Source: Monomorium pharaonis
Lineage: Eukaryota > Arthropoda > Insecta > Hymenoptera > Formicidae
Length of the DNA: 64,000 nt
NCBI RefSeq assembly: GCF_013373865.1
Contig: NC_050467.1
Coordinates: 9,050,795-9,114,794 of the forward strand
Direction: 5' to 3'
The position numbers were made by a program, and so were the translations under genes. The notes under the pieces are model-generated. The model saw only the letters and a program-made list of their open reading frames with translations, was not told where the DNA came from and made no database searches. The first letter of the stretch is position 1. Each line of letters opens with the position of its first letter. Below are positions 1-10,824 of this stretch, in pieces.

Positions 1-2620
1 GTTTGTTAATAAATAATTAAAGTGTGAGTGACACCAACGCCTCCTTTTTCTTCCTATCACCCCCCGTGAACCTACCGCATTTCTCACCACTCGCTTCGCG
101 TCTCTATCGGGACGGATCCCGGCATTCTCTCCGTGCGATCGCGTTTACCCTACGCACGCACAAACAATATTATTAAACATGTTAAAAATTAATTTAAATA
201 GAACGTTCGAAAAAATTGTAAAAATGACTTTTTTGAAAATTTATCATATTTTCGTTAACTTATAACGAATTTTAAAAATCCCAAACAGTTTTGGAAAGGT
301 AAAAGATAGATTTTGAACCGGGTGCTGCATCCTGGGGGGTGGAAACTGAGCGGTGAGCCTCAGAAGCGTAACTTACTTGACTCTCCTTTTAGTTTACAAT
401 TATTTTTCACGAATAATTATTTAGCACTCTGAGTGGGAAGGAGTAACGAGCATATTTAAAAAAAAACAAAGATTTGAAAGAAAAAAGGGGGAGAAAAAAG
501 ATCAAAGATATTTATTTTTCTAAAAATTCTTTTAATTGATTAATTAAAATTGTTGAGTATGGAATTCGCCTATTGATCGGTATCAAAAAATCGAAAACAG
601 ATATGGCAAAAAGTTTTATGTTTATTTTTCAACGAAATCTGGTTGTACGCTAGTATATCGGTCATAATCTAATACGGATGGCCCTTCTCGGCGTCCTACG
701 ATCCGTTCGTCGGTCGGGCAAGTCCGGTAGTGGAAGAGAGAGGTTGTAGAGTTCTTCCCACTGACATTAATCCGAGAAGTCGCCGTCTGCCCGGTGAGGC
801 ACCGCGTCGTTGCTTCTACGTTTATGCCGTCTACCGTAGGGGAGGGAGGCTTAGTTTACCTGAAACAAAAGAAAATTCGTACCGGAATACGAGGGGGATC
901 GTAGATGACGGCCCGAGACGATTCACCGCCTTAATCAAGAACGACGGTAAGGTCAACCCTTATGGGATACCGATAACTCGAGGGTGTCGACCACCCGAAA
1001 ATGTGTACTAAGTGATGCAAGGATGACGCTAAGGTCAACTCGGGCGTGCATAACGGAGATTCAGGAACGCCGCAGGGGCGACCTGAGGGGTTATACACGG
1101 CAGTAGTTGCGAATAGAGCAGAGTTGGAAACCAGCTCGAGCAATGCTACAGGTGTTTTGTAAATACTGTGTTCGGGCTTCCAAAGCTGTTGTCTCCGAGT
1201 CGTACCAATGATGTAGCCACGTGGTCGCTAGCCTGAGCGCTGTCGCCGGGAAGATCGTTATTCCTCGTGAAGGGTCGTGGTCGCGATTCGTGATCGCCTC
1301 TCGGTTACGGCCGGGTTGTTTCCTCACTACGATCGTCGCTTTTCACTACGCTGGTCACCTTTTTTCGTCGTTCACAAGACACGTCACTCACTTGGTTCCG
1401 CACGGAACAGACTGCGCGCAGCGCAATCGGCAATAGCAAATCGTGCCTTCTCGAGCGCAGGGGGAAGGGGGAGCATCGTGCCTGCACATCGTGCTCGTAG
1501 CGCTCGAGGCGCCCCCCGGTACGTGCTGCTCCCATAGACATGCACGGGACTCCGCATTACTATTTAAGTCTATCATTCCATAAAGGTACTTTTTCATACG
1601 TGCTGCACGTAGCAATTTTTGTCCCTGAATATTTGCCGCTCGTAATTTAGTGGCTACAATTTTGTAGTTTAAACTGGCACAACTACAAAGCATTTGCTGC
1701 TACGCTGCTGCATTATTTATTTCCGAGCCTTTGTTGAAGATATCCTAATCTAATTATTTAGCAATTATCATTAACAATTAATATCTCGCTTTACGAGGCA
1801 GAGCGATGCTTTTTTTCTGTCAGTTTTTTTTTAATTTCAGAAGTGAGGCTTTTATTTTAGAAGTGAGGCTGAACAATAACCAAAAATGCACCGAGACAAA
1901 AATGAAAATAAAGTATATTAATTTGTATAAAAGTAAGTTTTTTAATAGTTTTTAATGCAGTTTTTTACGGTATACAAAATGATTGATATTTTTGTTAATA
2001 AAATAATGTTTGTAGATGCTCATGCCAGTCATATGACATGTGGTCCATGTGAAACAATCTCACCATCGCTGCGTCTACCGTAGGCAATGCCAACAAATGT
2101 AAATAAATAGTTAGCATCATATATTGCCGTTAAAACGATACTATGACTTTATTTATAGTTATAGTATGTAGCGCCAACGTTAGCAGGACACTGAAAAAGT
2201 ACATTAAATTTTATAATAATTATAATAGGTTAATTTATAAATTGCAAAATTGAATGCAAATATTGCTAAGCAACCACTTTCATTATTATACTAGCTAAAA
2301 TTTTGAGATAAAAGAACTTTCGTGTTGATTGTAATGCTATACACATTATATATATAAATAACAATAAATGTATATACAAATTATTAAAATACACACTTGA
2401 ATAACAATATGTTTTTTTTCAATGACATTTATGCAATGAGAAAAATTGCAACGATTTTTAAAATCTGCAATACACAATTAATCTTCTTTGGTTAAAAACG
2501 ATGGAAAGACAATTGGACATAAAACATTCTATAATAATTTGCATGTTTCAGATATAATATTGCTTATTGTTGTATATCCTAGTAAGTATACTGACATGAC
2601 ATTGATATCATTGGGTCACC
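1..2620. other. Unassigned intergenic DNA with a GC-richer block
   Basis: No gene is recognised here. The stretch from about 640 to 1545 is clearly richer in G+C than the AT-rich DNA on both sides and carries short open frames on both strands, the longest plus-strand one (730-1011) beginning with GTG rather than ATG. None has a motif I recognise. It could be the remains of a retroelement, an untranslated exon or promoter-proximal DNA. From 1650 onward the sequence is AT-rich with no coding signal; a short direct repeat of TTAGAAGTGAGGCT occurs near 1841 and 1858. Confidence 0.4.
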
Positions 2621-2820
2621 AGAAGTCAAGTATCTGTATTATAAAAAACAATCCTTTCTAAAAAAGGGCATGGCATCGATACTCGCATCTCTCGAAGTAT
2701 TGTTGTCGCTTTTCCGCGATGCCGATTGGTTCTCTCGTTGCGCTTACTTCGTGTTGCAAGAGTAACCATTGCAATTGAATTTTGACAGCTGTCAAATTTG
2801 TATAAATGGTTATTTATACC

Positions 2821-2981
2821 GGAAGAGACGGGGAGAGACGGGGAAAGACCGGGAGAGACCGGGAGAGACGGGCAGAGACGGAGAGAGATCGGGAGAGACG
2901 GGGAGAGATCGGGAGAGACCGGGAGAGACGGGGAGAGACCGGGAGAGGACGGGAGAGACGGGGAGAGACTGGGAGAGACGG

Positions 2982-2985
<4 letters not shown>
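2821..2985. repeat. 10-bp minisatellite (GGGAGAGACG-type)
   Basis: About sixteen head-to-tail copies of a decamer of the form GGGAGAGACG or GGGAGAGACC (variants GGGAGAGATC, GGAAGAGACG) run directly into a (GA)n tract at 2980-3010. All six frames stay open over it, which gives spurious low-complexity peptides on both strands. Confidence 0.9.
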
Positions 2986-3013
<28 letters not shown>

Positions 3014-3547
3014 AGGGGAGAAGTGCGTGCATCCGTGCGTGTGTACACTGTGGAGTATTTTACTCAAATGAAAGATTTTCGAAAGTTAGTTTTCTCTATT
3101 GATTATTTTTTTATTTGGTTATTTTTTTAATTTATTAATTTCTATATGTGCACGCTACGTGTGCATGCATATGTCACAATATTATTTTATAACTAGCAAT
3201 AATAGTTAATTAATTAATGTATATAAAGTTCCAAAAAATGTTGATCTTATTTTATATAGAAAGATACATGTAATGTCAAAGTATTTAATAATTTATTAAC
3301 AATTGTAATTTTGTTTTTCAAACTATGTCGTCAATCTCTAATGCTAATTAAAGAAAAAAAAACAAGAAGAAGAAAAAGAGTCAGAGCTGATAACATTTCG
3401 TTACATTTCAGTGTCAATATCATATTACTTTAAAGAAGATTTATGTACGTTGTGTATATTCAGTATATTGTATTTCTTTTTTTTTTATGTGTATAATATT
3501 TTTAAAGAAGAAAGAAAATTAGATAATAAATTAATGTATGTAAGTAT

Positions 3548-3548
<1 letters not shown>

Positions 3549-3588
<40 letters not shown>
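3549..3588. repeat. (CT)n microsatellite
   Basis: About 20 uninterrupted CT dinucleotides in AT-rich DNA. Confidence 0.9.
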
Positions 3589-3789
3589 TTTTTTCCTTTC
3601 TTTTTGTATATAATTATTTATTTATATAATTATTATTGCAATTGTTATTTTTAAAAAGTAAAAAACTAAATAGCGCGCGCGTAGCGCGCGTCTGTGTTGT
3701 TCTAGTAGATGTAAATTTTACTATTTTATATTGTCTACTATGTCGCTTTTATATTTTTTATATAAAAATGCGAGATAAATGTAATGAAA

Positions 3790-4130
3790 TAAGCTTTAAA
3801 GTTAAACACAAACGATTCCTTTCTCAGGACTGACAGACTTCCTGAGAAAGCCTGTTTTTGAAGTTTTGGAGCAACCATTTGTAACAACTCCTTCAGTTGT
3901 TTGAATGACATACGAAAATAATTTAAAAATCTTACACTTTCTAACTTTATATATGGCAAAGTAGCTTTGTAAAATCCATATTTATCATGATTTTCAAATA
4001 GTGGTGCAACCCAAAACTTTTTTTTAGAATAATGCCTTTTTTTGTTAGACATATCAGCAATATTATAGCAAAAGTGACATTATTTTGATTTTCAATTTCA
4101 CGTTCTTGAACGATTCGATTCCAATTTAAT
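3790..4130 (-). pseudogene. PIF/Harbinger transposase N-terminal fragment, frameshifted
   Basis: Read on the minus strand, this gives a peptide with the layout of HARBI1-like (PIF/Harbinger) transposases: a basic KKRHYSKKKFWVAPLF stretch, then an acidic/aromatic helix with FLNYFRMSFKQLKELL and then VAPKLQKQ. In the family this region precedes the DDE catalytic domain. After LQKQ the family-like continuation (FLRKSVSPEK) lies in another frame, so there is a frameshift, and the catalytic domain is absent. It is a dead 5' fragment. The family call rests on this one block. Confidence 0.6.
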
Positions 4131-4571
4131 ATCCAATTGTAATACTTTTTTTTTTTCATTGAAACCATCACACCCAACTATGTATATTATTATATAATAA
4201 TGCTGAAATGCTAATAAATGAAAAATGCGAAATCTGTCTCTCAACTTTATATTTTGCTACTATTCCCTTTTCATGTACAAAAATTGCCGCTATAATATTC
4301 TGCGACAAAATTTGTCACGTAATCCTTTTTGTCGCTCAAACGGTTGATTTCAGCAACACGTGAAAAGGCACCTTAACAAAAACATTTCAAAGTAGCACAT
4401 ATTAACTGGCTAACAGTTAGCCAATACTATGTTAAGATTGATCAATAGTTGACCAATGGTAGGCCAATTATCTGTGCGCCTCCATCTTCTCACCCTTCAT
4501 TCCTACCACCAGGACAAGAGGTATTTAAGGACAATCACAATCCAAGAGAGCTGAGTATCGGAGCTCATAAT

Positions 4572-4603
4572 CTTGATGATGCAAACTGCAACGTTTGCGA
4601 AAC
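4572..4603 (+). ncRNA. Hammerhead-ribozyme-like motif, core imperfect
   Basis: TTGATGA at 4573-4579 is followed by a perfect 6-bp stem (GCAAAC at 4581-4586 with GTTTGC at 4593-4598) and then GAAAC at 4599-4603. This is the order of a hammerhead core: CUGANGA, helix II, GAAAC. The first base of the catalytic box is T instead of C, so activity is doubtful. Penelope-like retroelements are known to carry hammerhead motifs in their ends, and other Penelope pieces occur in this window, so this may be a relic terminus. Confidence 0.4.
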
Positions 4604-4865
4604 ATCGCATAGTGGGACGATACGATCGAAAGTCGGACATTGTCATTTACGTTTCTATTTTTTCATAGAACACTTTAGTATTTGATACAATTTAATAAAG
4701 TAAATGCATAAAAGATAGAGGAGTGTGTATCTTAACATTATTTTTAAATATTGTTATTATCTAATTTAATTTATCTATGTTCACTTAGCGTTATCTAAGA
4801 TCATCGACGAAGACGTGGCACATATTTGATCCCTTTGGAGTGCTGTTTAATATGTGAGTCTCCTT

Positions 4866-5365
4866 GCCTCTCACATTTTAATATATATGTATATGTAATA
4901 TATAATATATATTTAATAAGTGAGTCCCAGATGCGCACAATAATAAACGGACATAGCAGGCTGAGTGAAACGGACACAGATTAAACGGAAACAGTGCGAA
5001 ACGGACACAGTCGCAAACCCATGTGGTGCAGAGAATTTTTTTTGCACACACACACACACACGTGCGCGCGCGCATACACACATTCAGATGCACGCACAAA
5101 AGAAAAAGAGCTAGTAAATTATTCGGTTTAGCGGCGCCAAGTTTTTGTAGTAAAATATTTATTTGTATTACAATATTTATTTGTAATATTTGTACAAATA
5201 AGTATTTGTTAAAATACATGTTCTAGTTCGTATGAACATCCATTTTCATAGTTAAGGCATTTTCTTCATGTCATTACTTTTGTAGAGAAAATATACTTTT
5301 TGTTCTTTTTTGGAAAAAGATTATTTCATTAAAATTTCATACATTTGTAGTGCCAAATTATCAAT
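4866..5365. repeat. Dispersed repeat copy with CA/CG microsatellite
   Basis: This block contains AATTATTCGGTTTAGCGGCG followed by alternating TATTTATTTGTA motifs and a tail with GAACATCCATTTTCATAG. Recognisable pieces recur at 47040-47092 and 52183-52300 (reverse orientation, split by the LINE), 52560-52600, 53810-53885 and 54295-54440. A purine-pyrimidine tract (CA then CG, 5046-5080) lies inside. It is a shared mobile repeat of unassigned class. Confidence 0.6.
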
Positions 5366-5497
5366 GATCTACAGTGTATCAAGTTTTATATAAAATACCT
5401 AATTGAAAATAAAATCATATGTTGCGAGTATGTCAGACAAATTCTATCATGTTGTATTCGAGTTTTAAATTAAAAAGAAATTGTGTTTTTTAATGAA

Positions 5498-5636
5498 GCT
5501 GGCAATTTCAAAGCTTTTGTGACGATGTATATGGATACGGTTTTGCTTACACAAATCACGCGCTGAAACGACTCGTACTGTGCAAGCAAAACCTTGTCTA
5601 TATGCGTCATTACAAATAAGCTTTGAAATTGCCAGC
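5498..5636. repeat. Palindromic foldback sequence
   Basis: The left arm begins GCTGGCAATTTCAAAGCTT and is matched by AAGCTTTGAAATTGCCAGC at the right end. Imperfect arms of about 60 bp enclose a short centre. It has the form of a small MITE or a long RNA hairpin; no target duplication was identified. Confidence 0.7.
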
Positions 5637-6110
5637 AAAGTATGCAACATGTTTTCTGAATACCTACCATATTGCATTGCACATACATATATAAAAAAGA
5701 TTATTCAAGATTAAATCACGATAAAGAAAAATTCGTCCTTGGAAATAAAATTTAAAAATCATGGACCGCTATTTATCATATTCTATATAAAAAACCCTAC
5801 TGGAGATAAAATTATAGTTTATCGCAACTATTGATTTGAATCCTATAATTCAGTTCCTATAATACCAACTCTTTCTTTAAATTATAAAATTGTACTTTTT
5901 AACTAGTCTTCACATGCTTTTCGTATAGAACATGACAGAGTTTACGCGACAAGAAACAAAACGTGATTGAGATTTCTCATATAAATAAAATTCCATTCAA
6001 CGTGATATCCGATAATGTTTTTCGGATGAAACATGTTTTCTCGGTAAATCATAATAGAGTCTATGCGATAATCAGAAAATGGGATTGAGAAAACGCGACA
6101 AGAACCATTA

Positions 6111-6530
6111 GGCCAGATCTACAATAGGTGTAGTAAGTCTTATGCCATAAGAAATTAACTAATTATATTCCATTATTCTTCTCATATTCGATTATAATTG
6201 GTCAATTTCTTATGGCATAAGGCTTACTACAACTATAGTAGATCCGGCCTTAGTCTCGGTCTACAATAGATGTAGTAAGCCTTAAACCGTAAGAAATTAG
6301 CCAATCACAGTTGAATGTGAGGGGAATAATCTACTATGATTGGTCAATTTTTTCAAGCTTAAAGCTTACTACACCTATTGTGGGCCGGGATTAAGTCCCG
6401 GACTACAATAGGTGTAGTAAGCCTTAAGCCGCAAGAAATTGAGCAATCATATTCGATTATTCTTCACATTCGACTGTGATTGGCCAATTTCTTACGGCTT
6501 AGGGCTTACTACACCTGTTGTAGACCGGAA
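6111..6530. repeat. Three adjacent palindromic MITE units
   Basis: Units at about 6111-6249, 6253-6390 and 6397-6530. Each is a hairpin of about 135-140 bp whose arms contain CTACAATAGGTGTAGTAAG, then a TTAAGCCGTAAGAAATT-like core and the reverse complement. The units are diverged but collinear. Confidence 0.8.
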
Positions 6531-6534
6531 CTAA

Positions 6535-7533
6535 AACACAATAACATAATAGAAACCATTTGGATCATGTTTTTCAAATTCAACATGATAGAGTCTGCGA
6601 GAATCAGCATAAAACGGGAATCAGACTTCTCGTATGGGTAAAACGTAATTCAACGTGATAAGTAATTCTTCATATTTCTTAGATAGAACATGATAGAGGG
6701 ATACAGGGGCTATGACAATTTTCAAATCGAATCTGATATAAATTTTCAAGAAATAGCTATATTGAATCTGATACATAAATTATATTAGTAAATGGAACTC
6801 GAGTCCCATTATATCGATCATTATCAAAAACTGCCCAGTGAACACGTTTTATAACGGCAATATAACATGGAAGTTACATGTAATGTAACATTGTTATTCT
6901 TGTGATATGTATGTGCTATATAACATGGAAATAACTTGTTATGCAACATTTGTTATACGCAAGTAATATAACTGTTATACATCGTTTCGGCGTTACAATT
7001 ATGTAACAAAAATTGTATAATCGTAACATAACACGCTCGTATCAATGTTATTACGGATGCGTACGTCATAGTTGAATCAGAAATCAAACAACACTATAAC
7101 ATCCTGAATGAAAGATTCATTTGATATTTAAAAAAATTATCATAAAGATGTTTTCAAAAATAACGGTTTGTCTACAATTACTGCGCACAAAAAAATGCAC
7201 AAAATCTAAATTCATCGTGTACTGAACAAAAACAGGATAATAAATGTAATATTTAATTTTTCTTAAAATATATATGATCTATATAGTTAATCATCTAATT
7301 AACCATTTAAACGCTTCAAAGTATTAGTGCTAAATAGATCGCAATTTCCATCAAATTATTAAAGTTATAAATAGGAAAAAAATAAATTTAACAATGAAAT
7401 TAATAAGTAAATAAATTAATGCTATTTATTTTTAATGTTTTGCAAAACTTAATTGCTTTTATAAAAAATAATATAATTGCGTCAGTTTATAACATATAGG
7501 TATATGTAGACAATAACACCCACACAGCACAGG
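6535..7533. other. AT-rich flank of the Polinton, no gene
   Basis: No coding region is visible. From 6836 the motif CCCAGTGAACAC begins a stretch rich in TGTAACA/TTATAAC words; its inverted counterpart ends near 23679 on the other side of the Polinton. The last bases, 7518-7533, are the left remnant of the palindromic MITE into which the Polinton integrated. Confidence 0.5.
7528..7533. repeat. Polinton target-site duplication, left copy
   Basis: CACAGG directly precedes the left terminus and is repeated exactly at 23014-23019. Six-base duplications are the hallmark of Polinton/Maverick integration. Confidence 0.9.
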
Positions 7534-7671
7534 AGTAGGTATGTACCACTATGGGGAGACGCCTGTGACGTCACTGGCGCCGTCCCCCACCTTTCTACGA
7601 CGGCTCCAGTGTCACAGGCGGCTACCCATAGTGGTACAAATGCTACATTTATGAAATCTGCTACATTTATG

Positions 7672-7719
<48 letters not shown>

Positions 7720-7975
7720 TTTTTTAAATACTTTATTGGTACAAATTTTTTGATAAATACTTATTTATTTATTTATTTATTTATTTATTTTAATAACAAA
7801 AAAGCACATCCTTAACATAAAGCTTAAAGAGAGGTTTTTAAGAAATAAAAAATTTTTTAAATAATCAAATAATATATTTATTTATTTATTGATTACATGT
7901 TACATTTTACGACATATTTTTTTCTGCTGCAGAAGTAATACAAAATACTATCTTAAATATTTATTGGTTACATAG
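7534..7975 (+). repeat. Polinton left terminal inverted repeat
   Basis: It pairs with 22541-23013 read in reverse. The outer part is nearly identical apart from one substitution and an extra 18-bp direct copy (TGCTACATTTATGAAATC) present only here. A (CT)n tract at 7676-7713 has its counterpart in the right repeat. The inner part is more diverged and includes an (ATTT)n tract near 7763-7798. Confidence 0.88.
7960..7965 (-). terminator. Poly(A) signal AATAAA for the minus-strand block
   Basis: On the minus strand AATAAA lies about 35 nt past the protease stop codon, inside the terminal repeat. The equivalent position of the right repeat gives AATAAA on the plus strand, so both outward-facing transcription units can end in the same repeat. 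Confidence 0.5.
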
Positions 7976-7999
7976 TTGTGGTTAATATAAGATATATTA

Positions 8000-8539
8000 T
8001 TATTTTCGCGAATAACAACTTTGTGTTTGTGACGCACAACCTGAATGAGACATACCACGACCTATAAATTGATTTTTATTTGAAATATAAGATTGTTGGT
8101 GTGTCATATACGTGTTATAATAATTGCGAACTATTTTATCATTTCGTGATAAATCGTTCAAAAAGATATCACGAAATCGATGCATACCAAAACCAGTACA
8201 CATAAGATGCACAAACATAACACAAAATTGTCCACACACTTCAGAGGTATTACTTTGAAATTGTTGAGGGTTGTAGAATAAGATTTTGCAGTTTCTTCTA
8301 AGCCGTTTGAGATGCTGAGGGATGATGGGTGGTAATCCGTAGCTGTCGAAATAGTGGCCAACGCCGTCTCTTCCGACGTACATAGCGATCCAGTGTGTTC
8401 CGGGTTTTGTGTGATCATCGGTATTAGCAATAATTCCTGCAGGTTTACTCCAAACAGTTGGTATTTCATCCGCCGCGTAAACACCGGCGGTGTCACAAGG
8501 AATATTTTGTAAAGCTGCTCGCAGTTGCAAACTATTCAT
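8000..8539 (-). CDS. Adenain-like (C5/Ulp1-fold) maturation cysteine protease
   Basis: Protein of 179 residues counted from the ATG at 8539; an upstream in-frame TTG is not needed. The catalytic layout of adenovirus-type proteases is visible: His49 in KPGTHWIAMYV, Asp65 in HYFDSYGLP, a Gln in NPQQFQ (92-95) that would form the oxyanion hole, and Cys102 in SEVCGQFC. In the family this enzyme cleaves capsid and core precursors during virion maturation. Its start overlaps the stop of the upstream gene by the four bases ATGA (8536-8539), which suggests translational coupling. It is the last gene of the minus-strand block, and an AATAAA follows. Length is normal for Polinton proteases. Confidence 0.9.
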   Translation of the reverse strand: MNSLQLRAALQNIPCDTAGVYAADEIPTVWSKPAGIIANTDDHTKPGTHWIAMYVGRDGVGHYFDSYGLPPIIPQHLKRLRRNCKILFYNPQQFQSNTSEVCGQFCVMFVHLMCTGFGMHRFRDIFLNDLSRNDKIVRNYYNTYMTHQQSYISNKNQFIGRGMSHSGCASQTQSCYSRK

Positions 8540-9168
8540 AACCACCAAGAGTTATGTGGAGAATTATTTTCTTCTTCTTCTACTGCTTCTTCTTCTTTAG
8601 TATTTTGATGATTATACCATGTCATAGAAGATGATGGGGCGGGTGGCGATAATGGTGACGATGATGTAGAATCCAAAAGACCATAATCTTTAAGCCATTT
8701 TCTGATACGTAACGCATTATTTAAAGCACATGTATATTCCCTATTATTTGTTTTACTTTTTATGTTATGAATGAGACAAGTTTGCTCTAACTGTGGTAAA
8801 CGATGAAATGATGGACATTCTTGCTCTTCTTCTAAATTTATAATGTTTCTGCTAGTAATACGTTGGATAAATGCTGATTTATCAGCGCCTCTAGTGAATA
8901 TTCGGTTGGTAAGTTGTGTAACAGCTCTCAAATGTCGACATAAGTTTTTATACGGTGTATCTCCTTCAAACCACTCAATACCATGAAAATTTTTACTGAG
9001 CCAATTGTTTTGAGATTTTGAACGGGTAGACAGTTCAGTAAAAGAATACGGCTGTGCAATGATCCAATGAGCGCAATGGGCGGTGTTTACAGAGACAACA
9101 GCAACTTCTTTTGGAAAAAAAGATTCTTCAGTATCCTTGAAGCCTTGTATATCGATAACGATGTCCAT
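8536..9168 (-). CDS. Conserved-type Polinton protein, possible RNase H-fold exonuclease relative
   Basis: Protein of 210 residues starting MDIVIDIQGF. It resembles a family I associate with arthropod Polinton-like elements. Visible pattern: an N-terminal strand with an acidic residue (DIQGF, 6-10), HWIIAQPYSF (34-43), HGIEWFEGD (62-70), RGADKSAFI (93-101), then CPS at 118, Cys131/His134 and a CALNNALRIRKWL helix (147-159). The order of acidic residues would fit a DEDD/RNase H-like nuclease fold, but this is inference without a structural match. The tail is Ser/Pro-rich and then acidic (EEEAVEEEE). It overlaps the protease start by ATGA and is separated from the major capsid gene by a (CT)45 tract. 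Confidence 0.7.
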   Translation of the reverse strand: MDIVIDIQGFKDTEESFFPKEVAVVSVNTAHCAHWIIAQPYSFTELSTRSKSQNNWLSKNFHGIEWFEGDTPYKNLCRHLRAVTQLTNRIFTRGADKSAFIQRITSRNIINLEEEQECPSFHRLPQLEQTCLIHNIKSKTNNREYTCALNNALRIRKWLKDYGLLDSTSSSPLSPPAPSSSMTWYNHQNTKEEEAVEEEENNSPHNSWWL

Positions 9169-9349
9169 ATTGTATAATTATAACAGCAAGAAAAGAGAGA
9201 GAATTACTGATAGCTGTAGTAGTGTATATGACCAAGAACTAACGAAGATTGACGGTGCAATATATATAAGATCTATACTGCTGTGTCTGTTCCTGTAGTG
9301 CTTGTCCCCATAGTACCGCAGTTTCAGACTGTTTCTGTAATACTTATCT

Positions 9350-9352
<3 letters not shown>

Positions 9353-9442
<90 letters not shown>
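9353..9442. repeat. (TC)45 microsatellite beside the major capsid gene
   Basis: Ninety bases of uninterrupted TC end only eight bases past the major capsid stop codon (9451-9453). It fills part of the 282-bp gap between the capsid gene and the next gene, the widest gap in this otherwise compact block. Confidence 0.95.
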
Positions 9443-9444
<2 letters not shown>

Positions 9445-9450
9445 GCACAC

Positions 9451-10797
9451 TTATCCACCATAATCCACAATTACTTGTCTTGAGGCGTCAATTTCCAAAA
9501 TATTATCATATTCAGCATAAATAATACAATTTATTGTATGTTCTAACGCTTCTTCGAAACGCACTTCAATTCTAACATTGCCGTGTTTCATTAAATTCCA
9601 ATGTGTATTGTCATTTGCTGAAAGATCTGGTGTAAGATCAAATGCAAAAAGACAATAACCGTTTGGATAACACTCACGGGAAATAGAATTGCCCTCGTTT
9701 AAAAAATGTATACCTGTTCCAGAAAAAAGCGTATGATAGGCATCCATATATAAATTTTCTTTCGTAAAATCTGGTTGTAACGGTTTACTAGGTATTTGTT
9801 TACCGTCTACATAAAGAGATAAGTAATTAATTTTGTAATGATGAAAATTAAAAGGATTAAGTTTACGATTTCCGTTGAATGCTTTATTATCAACAAAGCC
9901 AATTATTAAACGTTTTGGTATTTGACCTAATATTACATTGTCGAGTGTTTCACCGTATATACCGCTATGTATAGATATAGATTTCACTTCAACACGCGTA
10001 AGAGGATACTTCGCGGTGGTTTTCGAAAGAGCTTTAGCATGTGCTAATAATATACCCGGTGAAATCTTTGAACGTCTAACAAGTAGAGTAGCATCAAGTA
10101 TATGAACCTCGAAATTTTGTTCAGTTTTATCCATAAGACAGAAACTATCTCTCGAGCGTACCATTCGTAAGCGCATTTCTACGCCGTTGATCAGAAATCT
10201 TTCTTGATTGAAAACATCACAATGTAGATGGCCCATAAGATCAAGTTTCTTGTTATTACTTGTTAATGAATGTCGTTTTACAAAACCTTGATTTAAATCG
10301 AATTCGGTCATTGCACCACTTGTATCTTCATACCACATTACACTCGTTAAATGAGAGTTTTTTGCAGCAGGACCATAATTAAGCAATGTTTCTATATAAG
10401 CTCGGTAAGCATAAGCGTTGTTTGGGGGTGATACAAGTTTTTGATTAAAAAAAATATCCACTTGATTAAATAACGAGTGCATAAAGTTATTTACAGGCCC
10501 TACGAGATTATCAGTTACATCTGAGGATTTTGAAGCTTCTGTAACAACTTCTGTTTTTTTTTTGTAAACAGTAGGCCTTATTTGAACGCACATATGCAAC
10601 ATTGTATGTGGTAAGTCAACGTATTCTTCTCCTTGTCCCGGTACAACAAATTCTATAGGTGAATCATCAGTTAACGATGATATCGGTTTATAGTGTATCC
10701 ATTGTGAGTTTTCAATTGTTGCCTGTGTGGGTGGTACGGTGAATAATTCCAATTCTGATTTAAGACATTCACATGAATGAGCATGTAAAAAGGCCAT
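9451..10797 (-). CDS. Major capsid protein, double jelly-roll type
   Basis: Protein of 448 residues, the usual size for Polinton major capsid proteins. The N-terminal half has the conserved run around FFNQKLVSPPNNAYAYRAYI and ETLLNYGPAAKNSHL; the second half contains GFVDNKAFNGNRKLNPFNF and YLSLYVDGKQIPSKPL, matching the family of proteins annotated as F54H12.2-like in invertebrates. In the family, trimers of two stacked jelly rolls form the icosahedral shell. The gene follows the basic virion protein after 27 nt. The reading frame is intact. Assignment is from sequence patterns and length; the fold itself was not modelled. Confidence 0.9.
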   Translation of the reverse strand: MAFLHAHSCECLKSELELFTVPPTQATIENSQWIHYKPISSLTDDSPIEFVVPGQGEEYVDLPHTMLHMCVQIRPTVYKKKTEVVTEASKSSDVTDNLVGPVNNFMHSLFNQVDIFFNQKLVSPPNNAYAYRAYIETLLNYGPAAKNSHLTSVMWYEDTSGAMTEFDLNQGFVKRHSLTSNNKKLDLMGHLHCDVFNQERFLINGVEMRLRMVRSRDSFCLMDKTEQNFEVHILDATLLVRRSKISPGILLAHAKALSKTTAKYPLTRVEVKSISIHSGIYGETLDNVILGQIPKRLIIGFVDNKAFNGNRKLNPFNFHHYKINYLSLYVDGKQIPSKPLQPDFTKENLYMDAYHTLFSGTGIHFLNEGNSISRECYPNGYCLFAFDLTPDLSANDNTHWNLMKHGNVRIEVRFEEALEHTINCIIYAEYDNILEIDASRQVIVDYGG

Positions 10798-10824
10798 ATT
10801 TGTTGTTATTTAGCGTTAAATATA

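Noticed and set aside
1..1640. Ribosomal RNA gene
   Set aside because: The GC-richer block suggested it at first, but no recognisable rRNA core sequence is present.
2626..3130. Repetitive peptide frames over the decamer array
   Set aside because: The 10-bp minisatellite keeps all six frames open; there is no start context or conserved neighbour.
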